A DNA stretch of 48,205 nucleotides from Spirochaetae bacterium HGW-Spirochaetae-3 (lineage in GTDB: Bacteria; Spirochaetota; Spirochaetia; Treponematales; UBA12059): assembly GCA_002839315.1 (NCBI GenBank), contig PGXV01000014.1, positions 1-48,205 on the forward strand, given 5' to 3'. Below, piece after piece: positions 1 to 10,990 of this stretch. How positions within the stretch are numbered: position 1 is the first letter of the stretch; each line of letters begins with the position of its first letter. The translations under genes were made by a program, and so were the position numbers. The notes below the pieces were generated by a model. That model did not search any database. It had not been told where the DNA came from and worked only from the letters and a program-made list of their open reading frames with translations.

Positions 1-422
1 TGGTAGGAGCAGGTTGCATTGATTATCGCAACTCTCCCGCTTTTTGGCTACATCGTTGCACTTACTACTTGAATGCAGGATTTTTCCGTTTAACCAAGAG
101 ATTACTGGCTCGGCAAAATAGCTGAAGCCAAGCGCAGTATCACAGCGGCCTTCCTGAGCTCGCGGTTCTCCCGCGCGCGCTCCCTTCTCCGCGATCGTTC
201 ATCGCCGCCAAGCCTTCTGAATAAGCTATTGGTCTTTGGCCGGAGAGAACCTGTTATTACGATGAAACGTTCTGATGAATTTCCGCATATTCCTTATCGT
301 TCAAGAAAATCAGGAATTTTACTTGACACGGAATGTGGTGGAAAGTTGCATGAAAACGTAGCCTGGAGCGGCTAGAATTCGCATATGCTGACGTTCTTTG
401 CGCTGAAGACCCGTTGACACTA
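1..422. other. Upstream region without a recognisable gene
   Basis: No convincing coding region is seen. The only open frame of note is a 61-codon minus-strand stretch (257-442) with low-complexity Ser/Arg/His composition, no ribosome-binding site and no recognisable domain. The stretch is more AT-rich than the genes that follow. TTGACA occurs at 323-328 and 414-419, but neither is followed by a good -10 box at 16-18 bases. Confidence 0.5.
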
Positions 423-450
423 TTGAAATGCTTGTCGCTCAAGGTATATT
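423..450 (+). promoter_or_regulatory. Sigma70-type promoter of the CoA-dehydratase-activator gene
   Basis: TTGAAA (423-428) is followed after 16 bases by TATATT (445-450). Transcription would begin near 457, which leaves a leader of about 70 bases before the ATG at 529. This argues against translation starting at the ATG at 451, which would lie before the transcription start. Confidence 0.5.
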
Positions 451-528
451 ATGGCGTACTCCGGTGGCGACTTAGCGTCGAATTCCCCGGAAATCTTAGA
501 CCATCGGTCCGCGGTGAGGTTTCTTCCT

Positions 529-3500
529 ATGATATCCCTTGGAATCAATATCGGCTCATCAAGCTTAAAGCTCGTTTTAGCAGATGACGAGAAGGTCGTC
601 TGGTCGGCTCTGACCCCCCATGAAGGCGATTTTCACGCTGCCGTGCGCAAGCTCATGTCGGAGCGAGAAATACCTGCCGGAACGAAGGTGCTGGTTACGG
701 GCAACGAAGGTCGCTACTTGTTCAATGCGGCCGGAACCCTCGAACCGCTCTGCGTAGAGGCGGCTCTCAAGGCTTCCGGGCTCAAGGCCGACGCGGTAGC
801 GAGCATGGGCGGCGAGGATCTCGTAGTCTACTCGCTGGATGAGAACAGCAAGATCGTAAATAATTTTTCTGGGAATAAATGCGCTTCTGGTACCGGCGAG
901 TTTCTTAAGCAGCAGTTGGCGCGTATGGATATGACGCTTGCTGATATTGCCGCCGTGCCGGAATCAGCCAAGGTCCTGGCTCTTTCGACGCGATGCTCGG
1001 TATTCATGAAGAGCGACTGTACCCATCGCCTTAATAAGAGCGAGGCTACCAAGGACGATATCGTGCTGTCGCTGTCAAACGTGATGGCCGGCAAGGTAGT
1101 CGATTTCCTCAAGCGGGCGAAGATTACCAGGGGCCGCGTGATCCTGACCGGAGGCTTGACGCTCAATAAGCATATGGTCCGCTTCATCCGCGAGAGGGCG
1201 CCCGATATCGAGTTCATCGTGCCGGATACCGCCGCGGTCTTCGAGGCCTATGGCGCCGCGGTCCTAGCGACCGGCGCCGGTTCCCCGTTGCCTCCTCCCG
1301 AGACGCTGCTCAAGCCGAACGTAGTCCGCTTCGATACGTTGCCTGACCTGAAGAAGTGGCGCGACAAGGTGCGCTTCTTCGAGTCGAGCGAGGGCAAGGT
1401 CGTCGCCGGCAAGAAGTACATCCTGGGCGTGGACGGAGGCTCTACGACTACCAAGGCGTGCCTCGTCGATTCCGAGACCGACGAGGTCGTGGCGAGCCAA
1501 TACGGCCGTACGCACGGCGACCCGGTCAAGGCGCTTAAGGAATGCCTCGCGGTTATCCGCGACAAGATCTCCGCGGATACGAACGGCGGCAAGATCGAGA
1601 TAGAGCTGACCGCGACGACGGGATCGTCCCGCGAGATACTCGGCGTGTTCCTCGAGACGCCGGGCGTTTACAACGAGATCATAGCCCATGCCGTCGGAAC
1701 CGCGTACTTCGATTCCGGCGTCGAGACTATCTTCGAGATAGGCGGCCAGGACGCGAAGTACGTACTACTCAAGAACGGTGTACCGATCGACTACGCCATG
1801 AACGAGGCTTGCTCCGCGGGCACGGGTAGCTTCCTCGAGGAATCGTCGTCCGGCGACTTGTCGATACACAGCGCCAAGGACATCGCTCCGATAGCGCTTG
1901 CCGCCGACGCCCCGCTCAAGTTCGGCGAGCACTGCTCGGCGTTCATCAACTCAGATATCCGCAAGGCGGTCCAGCAAGGCGCCACGCGCGAGAACATCAC
2001 CGCCGGCATCGTCGTTTCGATCGTCGCCAACTACCTCAACCGCGTGGTCGGCAATCGTACGATAGGCGGCAAGGTATTCCTGCAGGGGGGCGTCGCGAAG
2101 AACGAGGCAGTGCCGCTGGCGTTCGCGATGATGCTGGACAAGGAGATACTCGTACCGCCTTCGCCCGAGCTTATGGGCTGCTTCGGCGTGGCGCTACTCG
2201 CTAAGCGCAAGCGTGCGGAGGGACTCCTCGATAATACGGCCATCGATCTCGAGGCGGCCATCACCCGCGAGATAGTCTACGAGCGCGTATTCACCTGCAA
2301 GGCTTGCGAGAACAATTGCCCGATCCAAGTCCTCAAGGTTAACGGACATCCGTACATGTTCGGCGGCCGATGTAACAAGTATACGAATACGCGCAAGGCC
2401 GTGAAGGACGTACCGATCTTCGATTACGTCGAGAAGCGGCAGCGCCTGATGTTCGAGGAATTCGCCGCCCCCGCCGACGCGTTCGTCGCGAAGCGTGACT
2501 ATACCGTTGGTATTCCTCGTGCATTCTCGACTCACAGCCTGTACCCGCTGTATTCGTGGTTCTTCCACGAGCTCGGCATCAAGACCGTGCTGTCTACCGA
2601 AGTCGCTGCCGAAGGCATCGTCCGCGTGGAGAGCGCGTACTGCTTCCCCGCGGAGATAGCCCACGGCGCCGTCCAGGATTGCCTTGATAAGGGCGTCGAC
2701 TACGTGCTCCTACCGCATTTCCGCGACATGGCCTCCTATGAGGAAGACGTGCACGCCAATACGTGCCCGATCACCCAGAGCCTTCCTTACTACATCACTA
2801 AAGCCTTCCCAGAGGTGGATAATAAGAAATTCCTGCCCCTCGTCGTCAGCTTCAAGTTCGGCGAGAAGAAGGCTCTTGAGCTCTTCTCGACGATGACCTC
2901 GCTCCTCGGTATCGGCGAGTCCGAGACCAGGGCCGCGTTCGACAAGGCCGTGGCCAAGCAGCGCGAGTACTTCGCCGCGGCGCAGGCCATGGGCCGGGAA
3001 GCCCTCGAGGAGGCCAAGAAGGCCGACAGGCCCGTCATCGCGGTGCTCGGCCGCCCCTACAACGCCTTTACTCCTGAAGCCAACATGGGTATCCCGCGGA
3101 AATTCACGACCCGCGGCTATTCGGTCATCCCCTTCGACATACTGCCTCTCGAAGAAACGGATAACAAGTTCCCCAATATGTACTGGTACTATGGCCAGCA
3201 AGACCTTCGCGCGGCTCAGATCCTCAAGGACCATCCAAACATCTACGTCACCTGGATAACCAACTTCTCCTGCGCTCCCGACTCCTTCATGCTCCACTAC
3301 CTCAAGTGGATCATGGGACAGAAGCCGTTCCTCGTGCTGGAGTTGGACTCCCATTCCGCCGACGCCGGCATCGATACGCGCGTCGAGGCATTCCTGGATA
3401 TCCTTGACGGATACCGGGCCAAGAAAGCCGAGCTCGAGGCGGAGCGCTACGATAATGGCTGGAAGTTCCGGTACGGCGACGGCGAGGACCTTCGAGTGGT

Positions 3501-4908
3501 CAACGAGAAGACCGGCGAGAAGGTGATGCTGCGGAACAACAAGCGGGCCAAGATCCTGCTCTCCAACATGGGTAACGTATCCACGGAGTTCATGGCGGCG
3601 ACGATACGCGGCCTTGGACTCAACGCGGAGGCCCTGCCAGTATCGACGAACAAGACTATCCAGGTCGCCCGCGCTCACGCGTCCGGCAAGGAATGCGTAC
3701 CGAGCCACCTGCTACTCGGTAGCGTGCTCCAGTTCATCGCGTCCAAGAAATACCGCAAGGACGAGCTATACCTAGTCTTCGTACCGATCACGACCGGGCC
3801 TTGCCGCACGGGCCAGTACTTCGTCTTCTACCAGAACCTGTTCCGCGACCTGCACCTGGAGAACGTCCTCGTCTTCACGCTGTCCGCCGACAATTCCTAT
3901 ACCGAGCTCGGGCCGAGCTTCGCGAAGGAGATGTGGAAAGGGCTCGTGGTCACCGACTACATGAAGGACATCCAGACCTCGCTCAAGGCTACCGCTGTCG
4001 ATCCTAGAACGGCGCTCTCGGCTTTCGAGGCGTCGTGGCAGGGCATGATGGAGACCGTGGAGAAGCGGCCCGAGAACCTCTGGGTCGAGCTCAAGCGGGT
4101 CGCCGAGGACGTCAAGCGCATCCCGCTCAAGCGCAGGCTTGAGGATTGTCCCAAGGTGCTCGTCGTCGGCGAGATATACGTACGTCGCGACGATTTCGCC
4201 GTAGGAGAGCTGACCAACCTCATGAGCGAGCGCGGCATCGCGGTAAAGGTTTCCGGGATAAGCGAGTGGATCCATTACCTCGACTTCGTTCGCGAGTATG
4301 CGCTCAAGAAGCTGATACGCCTACAGCCGGTCGGCGCCCGATGGGCGTCGAAGCCGGCTCGCGACCTCCTAAAGCTCCGCGCCGAAGAATGGTGGAAGCA
4401 TTCGGTCGAGAAGAAAGTGCTGTCGATACTGGAGCCGACAGGTCTTATTCCAAAGACTCCGCATGACATGCGGGAGATCATGAAGAATACCCAGGAGCAC
4501 TTCGTCAACCTGGAACTGAACTCCGAGATCGCCGTCTCTTCCGGCGTCGCGGCTACGGCGATGATGGAAGGCGGATATTCCGGTATCGTCAATATCTCGC
4601 CGTTCGCCTGCCTGATAGGCCGCGTCATCGAGGGCCTGTTCTCGCCGTGGGCGCGCGACCGCAATTACCCGACTATCTCCGTAGAGGTCGACGGCAACCA
4701 GCTACCGCCAAATATCGTCAACAAGCTCAATATCTTCATGGTCAACGTACTTCGATTCAAGGGCGATCGCGAGCTGTCCAGCCTGATCGAGCCCGTGGGC
4801 GGTACGATGGATTCGCAACTCAGCCTCGAGCGGGGAGCCGCATGCGCATCCTGCGCCTCGTGCGGAGACTCTTCCGGCGACGATTGTCTGGGATCCTGCG
4901 GTAAATAG
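529..4908 (+). CDS. 2-hydroxyacyl-CoA dehydratase activator fusion protein (BcrAD/BadFG type)
   Basis: A 1459-residue protein that joins two ASKHA-type activator ATPase domains to a dehydratase-like region. The first ATPase begins at LGINIGSSS (residues 3-11) and the second at YILGVDGGSTT (about 297). Each carries the family's Cys motif (KCASGTGEFL and ACSAGTGSFL) and a later CSVF/CSAF motif, which in known activators hold a [4Fe-4S] cluster between subunits. A Cys cluster follows (CKACENNC, about 590), then a DUF2229-like region (from about 657) and an HgdB-like C-terminal region. The protein ends in a Cys-rich tail (CASCASCGDSSGDDC). Known activators use ATP to drive an electron into a dehydratase or reductase; the substrate here cannot be told. 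The start at 529 was preferred over an in-frame ATG at 451 because GGTGAGG sits just upstream and the promoter lies at 423-450. It is followed by its own terminator, so it is probably monocistronic. Confidence 0.88.
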   Translation: MISLGINIGSSSLKLVLADDEKVVWSALTPHEGDFHAAVRKLMSEREIPAGTKVLVTGNEGRYLFNAAGTLEPLCVEAALKASGLKADAVASMGGEDLVVYSLDENSKIVNNFSGNKCASGTGEFLKQQLARMDMTLADIAAVPESAKVLALSTRCSVFMKSDCTHRLNKSEATKDDIVLSLSNVMAGKVVDFLKRAKITRGRVILTGGLTLNKHMVRFIRERAPDIEFIVPDTAAVFEAYGAAVLATGAGSPLPPPETLLKPNVVRFDTLPDLKKWRDKVRFFESSEGKVVAGKKYILGVDGGSTTTKACLVDSETDEVVASQYGRTHGDPVKALKECLAVIRDKISADTNGGKIEIELTATTGSSREILGVFLETPGVYNEIIAHAVGTAYFDSGVETIFEIGGQDAKYVLLKNGVPIDYAMNEACSAGTGSFLEESSSGDLSIHSAKDIAPIALAADAPLKFGEHCSAFINSDIRKAVQQGATRENITAGIVVSIVANYLNRVVGNRTIGGKVFLQGGVAKNEAVPLAFAMMLDKEILVPPSPELMGCFGVALLAKRKRAEGLLDNTAIDLEAAITREIVYERVFTCKACENNCPIQVLKVNGHPYMFGGRCNKYTNTRKAVKDVPIFDYVEKRQRLMFEEFAAPADAFVAKRDYTVGIPRAFSTHSLYPLYSWFFHELGIKTVLSTEVAAEGIVRVESAYCFPAEIAHGAVQDCLDKGVDYVLLPHFRDMASYEEDVHANTCPITQSLPYYITKAFPEVDNKKFLPLVVSFKFGEKKALELFSTMTSLLGIGESETRAAFDKAVAKQREYFAAAQAMGREALEEAKKADRPVIAVLGRPYNAFTPEANMGIPRKFTTRGYSVIPFDILPLEETDNKFPNMYWYYGQQDLRAAQILKDHPNIYVTWITNFSCAPDSFMLHYLKWIMGQKPFLVLELDSHSADAGIDTRVEAFLDILDGYRAKKAELEAERYDNGWKFRYGDGEDLRVVNEKTGEKVMLRNNKRAKILLSNMGNVSTEFMAATIRGLGLNAEALPVSTNKTIQVARAHASGKECVPSHLLLGSVLQFIASKKYRKDELYLVFVPITTGPCRTGQYFVFYQNLFRDLHLENVLVFTLSADNSYTELGPSFAKEMWKGLVVTDYMKDIQTSLKATAVDPRTALSAFEASWQGMMETVEKRPENLWVELKRVAEDVKRIPLKRRLEDCPKVLVVGEIYVRRDDFAVGELTNLMSERGIAVKVSGISEWIHYLDFVREYALKKLIRLQPVGARWASKPARDLLKLRAEEWWKHSVEKKVLSILEPTGLIPKTPHDMREIMKNTQEHFVNLELNSEIAVSSGVAATAMMEGGYSGIVNISPFACLIGRVIEGLFSPWARDRNYPTISVEVDGNQLPPNIVNKLNIFMVNVLRFKGDRELSSLIEPVGGTMDSQLSLERGAACASCASCGDSSGDDCLGSCGK

Positions 4909-4926
4909 TAGTCGCTCTAGATAGAT

Positions 4927-4969
4927 AAGCCTCTCCTCGAGCCGTAAGGTTAGGGGAGGGGCTTTTTTT
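4927..4969 (+). terminator. Intrinsic terminator
   Basis: A 12-bp stem (AAGCCTCTCCTC pairing with GGGGAGGGGCTT, including G-T pairs) is followed by a run of seven T. It lies 18 bases after the stop codon of the activator fusion gene. Confidence 0.85.
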
Positions 4970-5071
4970 ATTCGAATTCCAGCCCGAATCGGTACCATGT
5001 AACGTTCGCGCGTAGGATGCGTTACAATACAGAGAACAAACGAAGTCAGAGTTAGAATCCTCGGAGGTTAA

Positions 5072-6733
5072 ATGATGAATATACGAAAGTCGCTTTTGCT
5101 GGTGACAATACTGACGGCCGTAGCTATCGGCGCCTTCGCTCAGTCGCCCGTCCAATCGAAGATCGTCGAGGTGACGGTATTCGCCGACCGCGCCCTCGTG
5201 ACGAGACGCGCGGACACCGAGGTCCTCGCCGGAGAGACGACCCTGGTCTTCACGGGACTCCCGTCAGCGATCGATCCGGGTAGCCTCCAGGTAAGCGGGA
5301 AGGGCGCCTTTACGCTTCGTGACGTAAGGCTGACTGAACGGCAACTCGCTCGGGACGTCTCGGCGGAGCAGAAGGCCTTGGAAGACGAGAAGCGCGGCTA
5401 CGAGGACGCGCTCGCCGTGGAGAACGACCGGATTCGCGTAGCGGAAGCCGAGCGCCTTTTCTTGTCCGAGATGGTGAAGCGCGTAACGTCGGACGCCGGC
5501 GATTCCGAGGCTCCGCCCATGGACCCCGCCGCGTGGTCCAAGATGCTTGATTTCCATAGGGCGCGCTCCGAGACGGTCAATGAAACGCTTAGATTATCCC
5601 GAAAGGCAGGGCAGAAGCTTCAAATCGAGATCGACAGGGTAGGCCGTGAGATACGTTCGCTGGGTACCGGTGCCAGGCTTTCAGTCGTCGAGGCGGAGGT
5701 CGTTATAGAAGCGAAGTCCGGGACGCGGGCGCGCGTCGACGTCTCGTACGTCGTCGCCGGCCCGTCATGGCGGCCCGATTACGTGCTCCGCGCCGATTCC
5801 GAAGGCGCCAAGCTGTCGCTCCACTACAGGGCGATGGTTAGGCAGCGTACCGGCGAGGATTGGACCGATGCCACGCTCAGGTTGTCCACGGCGAGGCCGC
5901 AGGCCGGAGGGGCGCTGCCGACGCTGTCGCCTTGGCGTATCGACGTCTATAAGCCAGCGCCTGTCTATAAGGAATCGGCGAAGTCCAGCCGCGCGATGGC
6001 CGCGCCTATGGCTTCGGCCGCCGGCAACGAGTCAGACTACATGATGGAGTCGTTGGCCGAGGAGCCGGCGATGGAATACGCCGTTTCGGCGCCCGAGTCC
6101 GGCGCTACGGCCGTGCTTTTCGCTATTCCCGGATCGACGACGGTGGCCTCGGACAATCGCGACCGTACCGTCACCGTCGCCGTCCTCGACCTACCGGTAG
6201 CCTATTCGTACGCAGCCGTGCCTAAACTGTCTCCGTACGCGTATTTCCGAGCCGAGGCCACGAACGAATCGGATTTTCCGTTGTTGCCGGGCGTTTCTCA
6301 CGTCTATGTTGACGGCGGTTACGTAGCCGACGCGGCTATGGGCGCCGTACCTCCGGGAGGCGTATTCCGCGCCGACCTGGGCGTGGACGAGTCGGTATCG
6401 GTGGAGCGCAAGCTCAAGCGTAAGTTCGACGAGACTTCAGGCCTGGTTTCCAAGAAGCAGAAGACCACGTGGGAATACGCCATTACGGTTAAGAACGGCA
6501 AGCGGGGATCCGTGCTCCTGACGGTGTCGGACCAGCTACCGATCTCGTCCAACGAGCAGATCGTCGTTAAGCCGCTGGAACCGGCCTGGGTCAAGGATAC
6601 CGACGCCCTCAAGAAGTCCGATCTCGACGTCTACGAATGGACGCTTCGGTTGGCTCCGGGCAAGGAGACGGTCTTGACCCTGGCGTTTAGCGTGGAGTAT
6701 CCCAAGGGAACGCCCGTCGTCGGCCTCGAGTAG
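5072..6733 (+). CDS. Exported DUF4139 domain protein (mucoidy inhibitor MuiA-like)
   Basis: A 553-residue protein with a signal peptide (basic MMNIRKS, hydrophobic core, probable cleavage after AFA near residue 24). The N-terminal part (about 30-130) fits the DUF4140 domain, with ITLYADRALV-like wording (VTVFADRALVTR). A charged helical stretch, probably coiled coil, follows (about 100-200). The C-terminal part from about 215 is the DUF4139 beta-rich domain, with the typical VSYVVAGPSWRPDYVLR segment. An Ala/Met/Glu-rich low-complexity insert lies at about 305-350. The family is periplasmic or surface located, and its molecular role is not established. The start is supported by CGGAGG 6 bases upstream. 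It converges on the sensor kinase gene. Confidence 0.85.
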   Translation: MMNIRKSLLLVTILTAVAIGAFAQSPVQSKIVEVTVFADRALVTRRADTEVLAGETTLVFTGLPSAIDPGSLQVSGKGAFTLRDVRLTERQLARDVSAEQKALEDEKRGYEDALAVENDRIRVAEAERLFLSEMVKRVTSDAGDSEAPPMDPAAWSKMLDFHRARSETVNETLRLSRKAGQKLQIEIDRVGREIRSLGTGARLSVVEAEVVIEAKSGTRARVDVSYVVAGPSWRPDYVLRADSEGAKLSLHYRAMVRQRTGEDWTDATLRLSTARPQAGGALPTLSPWRIDVYKPAPVYKESAKSSRAMAAPMASAAGNESDYMMESLAEEPAMEYAVSAPESGATAVLFAIPGSTTVASDNRDRTVTVAVLDLPVAYSYAAVPKLSPYAYFRAEATNESDFPLLPGVSHVYVDGGYVADAAMGAVPPGGVFRADLGVDESVSVERKLKRKFDETSGLVSKKQKTTWEYAITVKNGKRGSVLLTVSDQLPISSNEQIVVKPLEPAWVKDTDALKKSDLDVYEWTLRLAPGKETVLTLAFSVEYPKGTPVVGLE

Positions 6734-6775
6734 GCGTCGGGCGGACGCGACCTCGTCGCGGGTCGAGGCGCGGCC

Positions 6776-9700
6776 TTACGACCGCCGCCGGCCAGGGTCG
6801 ACGAGCGGCTCGATCGCGTCCAGGAGCGAATCCAGCTCCCTTCCGAAGGCCTCGGCCAGGATGCCGAGGCGTTCGGTCGGCGCCCCTCCCTCTCGATCGT
6901 CCGGGTCTCGTCCGTGGTACAGCTCGAGTATCGCGTCGGCCGCCTCCACGAGGCGGTTCCCTCCGAGCGCCCCGGCCCCTCCCTTGATGCGATGGATGCG
7001 GGCGGCGAACGTTTCGAGGTCCCCGTCGGCCAGGGCGGCCCGGCCCTCGTCGTAGAGCGCGGGCGACTGGTTCAGGAATAGCTCGAGTATTTCCTGTACG
7101 ACGTCTTCGCTGCCGGAAAACCGCGCCCGTAGCTCATCGAAGTCGAAAGGAGCCTCGTCGGAGGCGGATTCCCCGGGCGTGGCGGCCGCCGTTCCGATAA
7201 GGCCGATAGGCGTCGAGTCCTTCCTTCCGCATAGCCTCGCAATGACCCGCTTTAGCGCCTCGGAGCTCACCGGCTTGGATAAGTAATCGTTCATGCCGGA
7301 GGCAAGGCACCGATCGCGGTCTTCTGATCGCGTATGAGCGGTCATCGCGACGATAGGCGTGCGTGGATCGAGTACGCGGGAGGCTCTGTCGCGAATCCGC
7401 TTGGTCGTCTCGAAACCGTCCATCCCGGGCATAGAGCAATCCATGAGCACGATGTCGAATCTACTCTTCATCAGTAGCGCTATCGCCTCGTGCCCAGAGC
7501 CCGCGCCGGTAGCGACGATGCCTAGCTCCTCGAGGAAACGTTCGGCCACCCTGAGATTTATCTCGTCGTCGTCGACGACGAGCGCCTCGAGACCTTTTCC
7601 GCTGAACTCGACGTCTTTCGAGCTCGATGGTTTCTCGACGTCCCGGGCAACGTCGAATTCGAGCTCGAACGAGAAAGTGGAACCGATTCCATACTCGCTC
7701 TCTACTGTGAGATCGCCGCCCATAAGCCCGATAAGCCGCTTGGATATGGATAGGCCGAGGCCGGTGCCGCCATAGAGCCTGGTCGTCGATTGGTCCTCTT
7801 GCATGAACGGCGTAAAGAGCGACCCGAGGCTCTCTTTACGGATGCCTATACCCGTATCGCTTACCCTGAACCGTATCCGCGTAGCACCTACGTCGCCTAT
7901 GCCTCCCGGAGGGCCTTCGCTTGGTACTCGGTCGGCGATCAGTCTGACCTCGCCTCGTTCGGTAAACTTGATGCTGTTCGATACCAGGTTGGAGAGTACC
8001 TGCCCCAACCTCAGCGGGTCGCCGAACAAATTGGCCGGAAGATCATCCTCCACCGATGTCACTATGGTGAGGCCTTTCTCGGCCGCCTGGAATGAGAAGG
8101 ACAGTCGTGTCCGTTCTATTGCTTCGCGTAGGTTGAAGGGCAATATCTCCAGGCTCATGCGTTCGGCGTCTATCTTCGAGAAATCCAATACGCGGTTGAT
8201 GATGCCGAGGAGCGCGTCTCCGCTTTCTCGTATAGTCGATACGTATTCGTTCTGCCGCTCGTCCAAGCTGGTGCGCGAAAGGAGCTCGGCCATGCCGATG
8301 ATACCGTTCATGGGCGTGCGTATCTCATGGCTGACCGTGGCGACGAATTCGCCTTTCGCCTTGTTCGCGCGGCCGGCCTCTACGGCGAGCCGCTCGGCCT
8401 CAGAACGGGAGGACTCGAGGGCCGCCTTGGCGGACGTGAGCTCCTTGACCTTGGCGGAGAGCGCTCGGCTCGAGCGCAGCATCGCCATGCCGTATCCCGA
8501 CATGGCGATTGCGATCAGGTATAGGGCGATGGCCGGGGCGCTAAAGAGCGGCGAGGTCGCTATCGTGATAGGGATGGCCGCGCCTCGCTCGTTCCAGTTC
8601 CCGTCGTTGTTGGCGGCCTTGACGCGGAAGGTGTAGGCGCCGCCCGGCAGGTTGGTATAAGTAGCGAAGTTCCTCGATGAGGAGAAGGTCCATTCCTTGT
8701 CGAAGCCCTCAAGCATATACGCGAACTCGTTAGATGCCGGATCGCGGAAATCTAGGGCGGCGAAACGGAATTCAAGGGAATTCTCGAAGTAGGCGAGCCG
8801 TATAGGCTTCCCGCCCGGGGCCTTGTCGGTAGGCTCGACGAGCTTGGGGCGATTGGCCGCCCAGAGCCCGGTTACATAGACGGGCGGAATGTGGTCGTTT
8901 ACCTCGTATAGCGCCGGATCGAATTTGGCTAGTATGCCCATGGAGCCGAAATAGAGCTCTCCGTCGGGGCCTTCGCACGAGCCGGCGTTGTACGAGGCGT
9001 TCTCGAGCTCCTTATAGAGCGATACCCGCTTGATGGCGCCTGTCTCTCTGTCGTACAAGGCGATACCCGTCTGCGTTACGAACCAGAGGTCTCCCGAGCG
9101 GTCTTCCAGCACGTCATAGCAGATGTTGCTGGGAAGGCCGTCGCGTTTCATGAAATGCGCAAAACCGTCGGTATCGGGATCGTAGCGGTTGACGCCGCCT
9201 CCCCTCGTCGTGATCCATAGCGAGCCCTTGGAGTCGAGCTTTAACCGTTGTATGGAATTGCTCGAGATGCCGGCGGGTTTCGCGGCGTCGTAACGGTAGC
9301 GGATGAACGCGCCGTCTTCGAAGCGGTTCAGGCCGTTATTGGTCCCTATCCATAGCCGACCACCCTCGTCGTATACGAGGGTGTTTATCAGATTGTCGGA
9401 GATGGACGAGGGATCGTCCTGGTCGAAGGTGTAGGATCGTATAGTTCCCGTCCTCGGGTTCCAATAGTCGAGGCCGGCGGTATAGGTTCCTACCCAGAAG
9501 TTGCCCCGGGCGTCTTCCAGCATAGAGTTGATAATACTGTCGGAGAAGCCGCCTTCCTGTTGCTTCGCCGATCGGTAGGTCGTAAATGAGTCGCTATCCC
9601 TGTCCAGGAGGGAGAGCCCGGAATTAGTGCAAACCCAGAGCCTGCCAGAGCTGTCCTCGTAGAAGGCGTTGCAGGTATTGTCGCCGATGCTCGCCGGATC

Positions 9701-10990
9701 GTCGTCCGAATGCAGGAAGTGTTTCCAGGCCTGCTCCTCGGGGTCGTAGCGGTGGATCCCCTTGCTGTACACGGAGGTCCAGAGGGCGCCCTGGGAATCG
9801 ACGAAGGTCGCGATTACCTTACCGTTAGGGATGGCTGCGGGATTGCCGGCATCGGCCACGAAGGCGCTGAAGCTGGATCGCGTCCTGTCCATCCTGGCGA
9901 CGCCGCCTCCGTTCGTTCCTATCCATAGCTCGCCGGAAGCGTCCTCGAGCAGCGAGTATATAACGTCGTTGGGAAGGACTCCGATGGCCTTGGACGAGGC
10001 GAACGACTCGACGGAGCCGCTCCGCACGTCCAGTATATGGAATCCTCCTCCCCAGGTGCCCGCGCGTATCCTCCCCGGGGCCTTGGCGTCTATGACGTAG
10101 ATGCGGTTGTCGGGCAGGGGAAATACCGTGGCCGCTCCCGAGTCGGGTCGGTACCTGACGAGTCCGATTCCCCAGGCCGAGAGCCATAGATCGCCTTCCG
10201 CGTCTTCCGTAATATCCTGGAGCGAGAGGCTAGGCGGCGGCCCCGGGTCTCCCCGCTCGGCTGCGGTGCGGTTGTCGAAGCGGTCCTTCTCGTAGTCGAA
10301 GGAACATAGGCCGCCGCCGCTCGTGCCTATCCATAGCCGTCCCTTGGAGTCGCGGAAAATCGAGCGGACCGTGTTGTTCGGAATGGAAAAGGGATCGTCC
10401 GGATCGTTGAAGTAGCGTTTGAACGTGCCTTTCTCCCGGTCCAGGCGATTCAGGCCGTTGAGCGTGCCGACCCACAGCGCGCCTCTCGCATCCTCGGCTA
10501 TAGCGATTACGAGGTCGTTGGACAGCGACTCGGAGTCGCCGTCGACGAAGCGGTAATGGGAAAAAGAATCCGTCGCGGGCTCGAAACGGTTCAGCCCCGA
10601 GTAGGTACCGAGCCACAACCGGTCCTCGTCGTCCAGGTAGAGCGTCTGGACGAGGTCTCCCGAGATGCTGGCCTCGTTGAACGGCTCGTTCTCGTATGAC
10701 TTGAACTCGGAACCATCATAGCGGCACAGGCCACCTTGCGTAGCGAACCAGATGAATCCTTGCCTGTCCTGTACGATGCCCGATACCGAGGCGTTGGGTA
10801 GGCCCTCTTTAAGGGAGAGTACCGTGAAGGCGGCCTTGTCGTTTAGTTGCGGAGAAGGCGACTGGGCCGGAAGCGCGCGAACTACGCCGAGCAGCAGTAT
10901 TAACGCTCCGAGGACCGTCGACTGAGTATCGGTTTTCCGGCCGACCCGACCCCGATCGTGCAGGCTATATCCACCCATCGTTGCCATCAT
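6776..10990 (-). CDS. Hybrid sensor histidine kinase with beta-propeller sensor, receiver and HPt domains
   Basis: A 1404-residue one-protein phosphorelay. After a hydrophobic export segment (about 25-42) come about 13 propeller repeats of the [10 protein letters not shown] type (45-680), then a Y_Y_Y domain (about 720-800) and a transmembrane helix (about 810-835). These form an external sensor. Inside follow a coiled coil, a HisKA domain with VSHEIRTPM (His near 888), and an ATPase domain with NLVSNSIKF and [10 protein letters not shown]. Next are a receiver with acidic pocket VDDDE, phospho-acceptor in [11 protein letters not shown] (near 1183) and LSKPVS, and a C-terminal HPt with [13 protein letters not shown] (near 1335). 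All catalytic residues are visible. This architecture is typical of sensors for sugars or polymers, but the ligand is unknown. The first 26 bases overlap the end of ndk, and no good ribosome-binding site precedes the ATG, which suggests coupling. There is no DNA-binding domain, so the partner regulator lies elsewhere. Confidence 0.92.
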   Translation of the reverse strand: MMATMGGYSLHDRGRVGRKTDTQSTVLGALILLLGVVRALPAQSPSPQLNDKAAFTVLSLKEGLPNASVSGIVQDRQGFIWFATQGGLCRYDGSEFKSYENEPFNEASISGDLVQTLYLDDEDRLWLGTYSGLNRFEPATDSFSHYRFVDGDSESLSNDLVIAIAEDARGALWVGTLNGLNRLDREKGTFKRYFNDPDDPFSIPNNTVRSIFRDSKGRLWIGTSGGGLCSFDYEKDRFDNRTAAERGDPGPPPSLSLQDITEDAEGDLWLSAWGIGLVRYRPDSGAATVFPLPDNRIYVIDAKAPGRIRAGTWGGGFHILDVRSGSVESFASSKAIGVLPNDVIYSLLEDASGELWIGTNGGGVARMDRTRSSFSAFVADAGNPAAIPNGKVIATFVDSQGALWTSVYSKGIHRYDPEEQAWKHFLHSDDDPASIGDNTCNAFYEDSSGRLWVCTNSGLSLLDRDSDSFTTYRSAKQQEGGFSDSIINSMLEDARGNFWVGTYTAGLDYWNPRTGTIRSYTFDQDDPSSISDNLINTLVYDEGGRLWIGTNNGLNRFEDGAFIRYRYDAAKPAGISSNSIQRLKLDSKGSLWITTRGGGVNRYDPDTDGFAHFMKRDGLPSNICYDVLEDRSGDLWFVTQTGIALYDRETGAIKRVSLYKELENASYNAGSCEGPDGELYFGSMGILAKFDPALYEVNDHIPPVYVTGLWAANRPKLVEPTDKAPGGKPIRLAYFENSLEFRFAALDFRDPASNEFAYMLEGFDKEWTFSSSRNFATYTNLPGGAYTFRVKAANNDGNWNERGAAIPITIATSPLFSAPAIALYLIAIAMSGYGMAMLRSSRALSAKVKELTSAKAALESSRSEAERLAVEAGRANKAKGEFVATVSHEIRTPMNGIIGMAELLSRTSLDERQNEYVSTIRESGDALLGIINRVLDFSKIDAERMSLEILPFNLREAIERTRLSFSFQAAEKGLTIVTSVEDDLPANLFGDPLRLGQVLSNLVSNSIKFTERGEVRLIADRVPSEGPPGGIGDVGATRIRFRVSDTGIGIRKESLGSLFTPFMQEDQSTTRLYGGTGLGLSISKRLIGLMGGDLTVESEYGIGSTFSFELEFDVARDVEKPSSSKDVEFSGKGLEALVVDDDEINLRVAERFLEELGIVATGAGSGHEAIALLMKSRFDIVLMDCSMPGMDGFETTKRIRDRASRVLDPRTPIVAMTAHTRSEDRDRCLASGMNDYLSKPVSSEALKRVIARLCGRKDSTPIGLIGTAAATPGESASDEAPFDFDELRARFSGSEDVVQEILELFLNQSPALYDEGRAALADGDLETFAARIHRIKGGAGALGGNRLVEAADAILELYHGRDPDDREGGAPTERLGILAEAFGRELDSLLDAIEPLVDPGRRRS

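Noticed and set aside
323-352. A possible sigma54 promoter (GG then GC around 338-350)
   Set aside because: The GG-GC spacing is 9, not 10, and the flanking consensus is poor.
257-442. A 61-codon minus-strand open frame upstream of the first gene
   Set aside because: No ribosome-binding site, no motif and unlikely composition.
414-450. TTGACA at 414-419 as -35 box for TATATT at 445-450
   Set aside because: The spacing is 25 bases, which is too long. TTGAAA at 423-428 fits with 16 bases.
1248-4664. Several long minus-strand open frames inside the activator fusion gene (up to 332 codons at 2710-3708)
   Set aside because: They lie wholly in other frames of a well-conserved protein, have biased composition (Arg, Leu, Val-rich), show no ribosome-binding sites and contain no domains.
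7803-8636. A 277-codon plus-strand open frame within the sensor kinase
   Set aside because: Ser/Arg-rich antisense of the HisKA and ATPase domains, without start signals.
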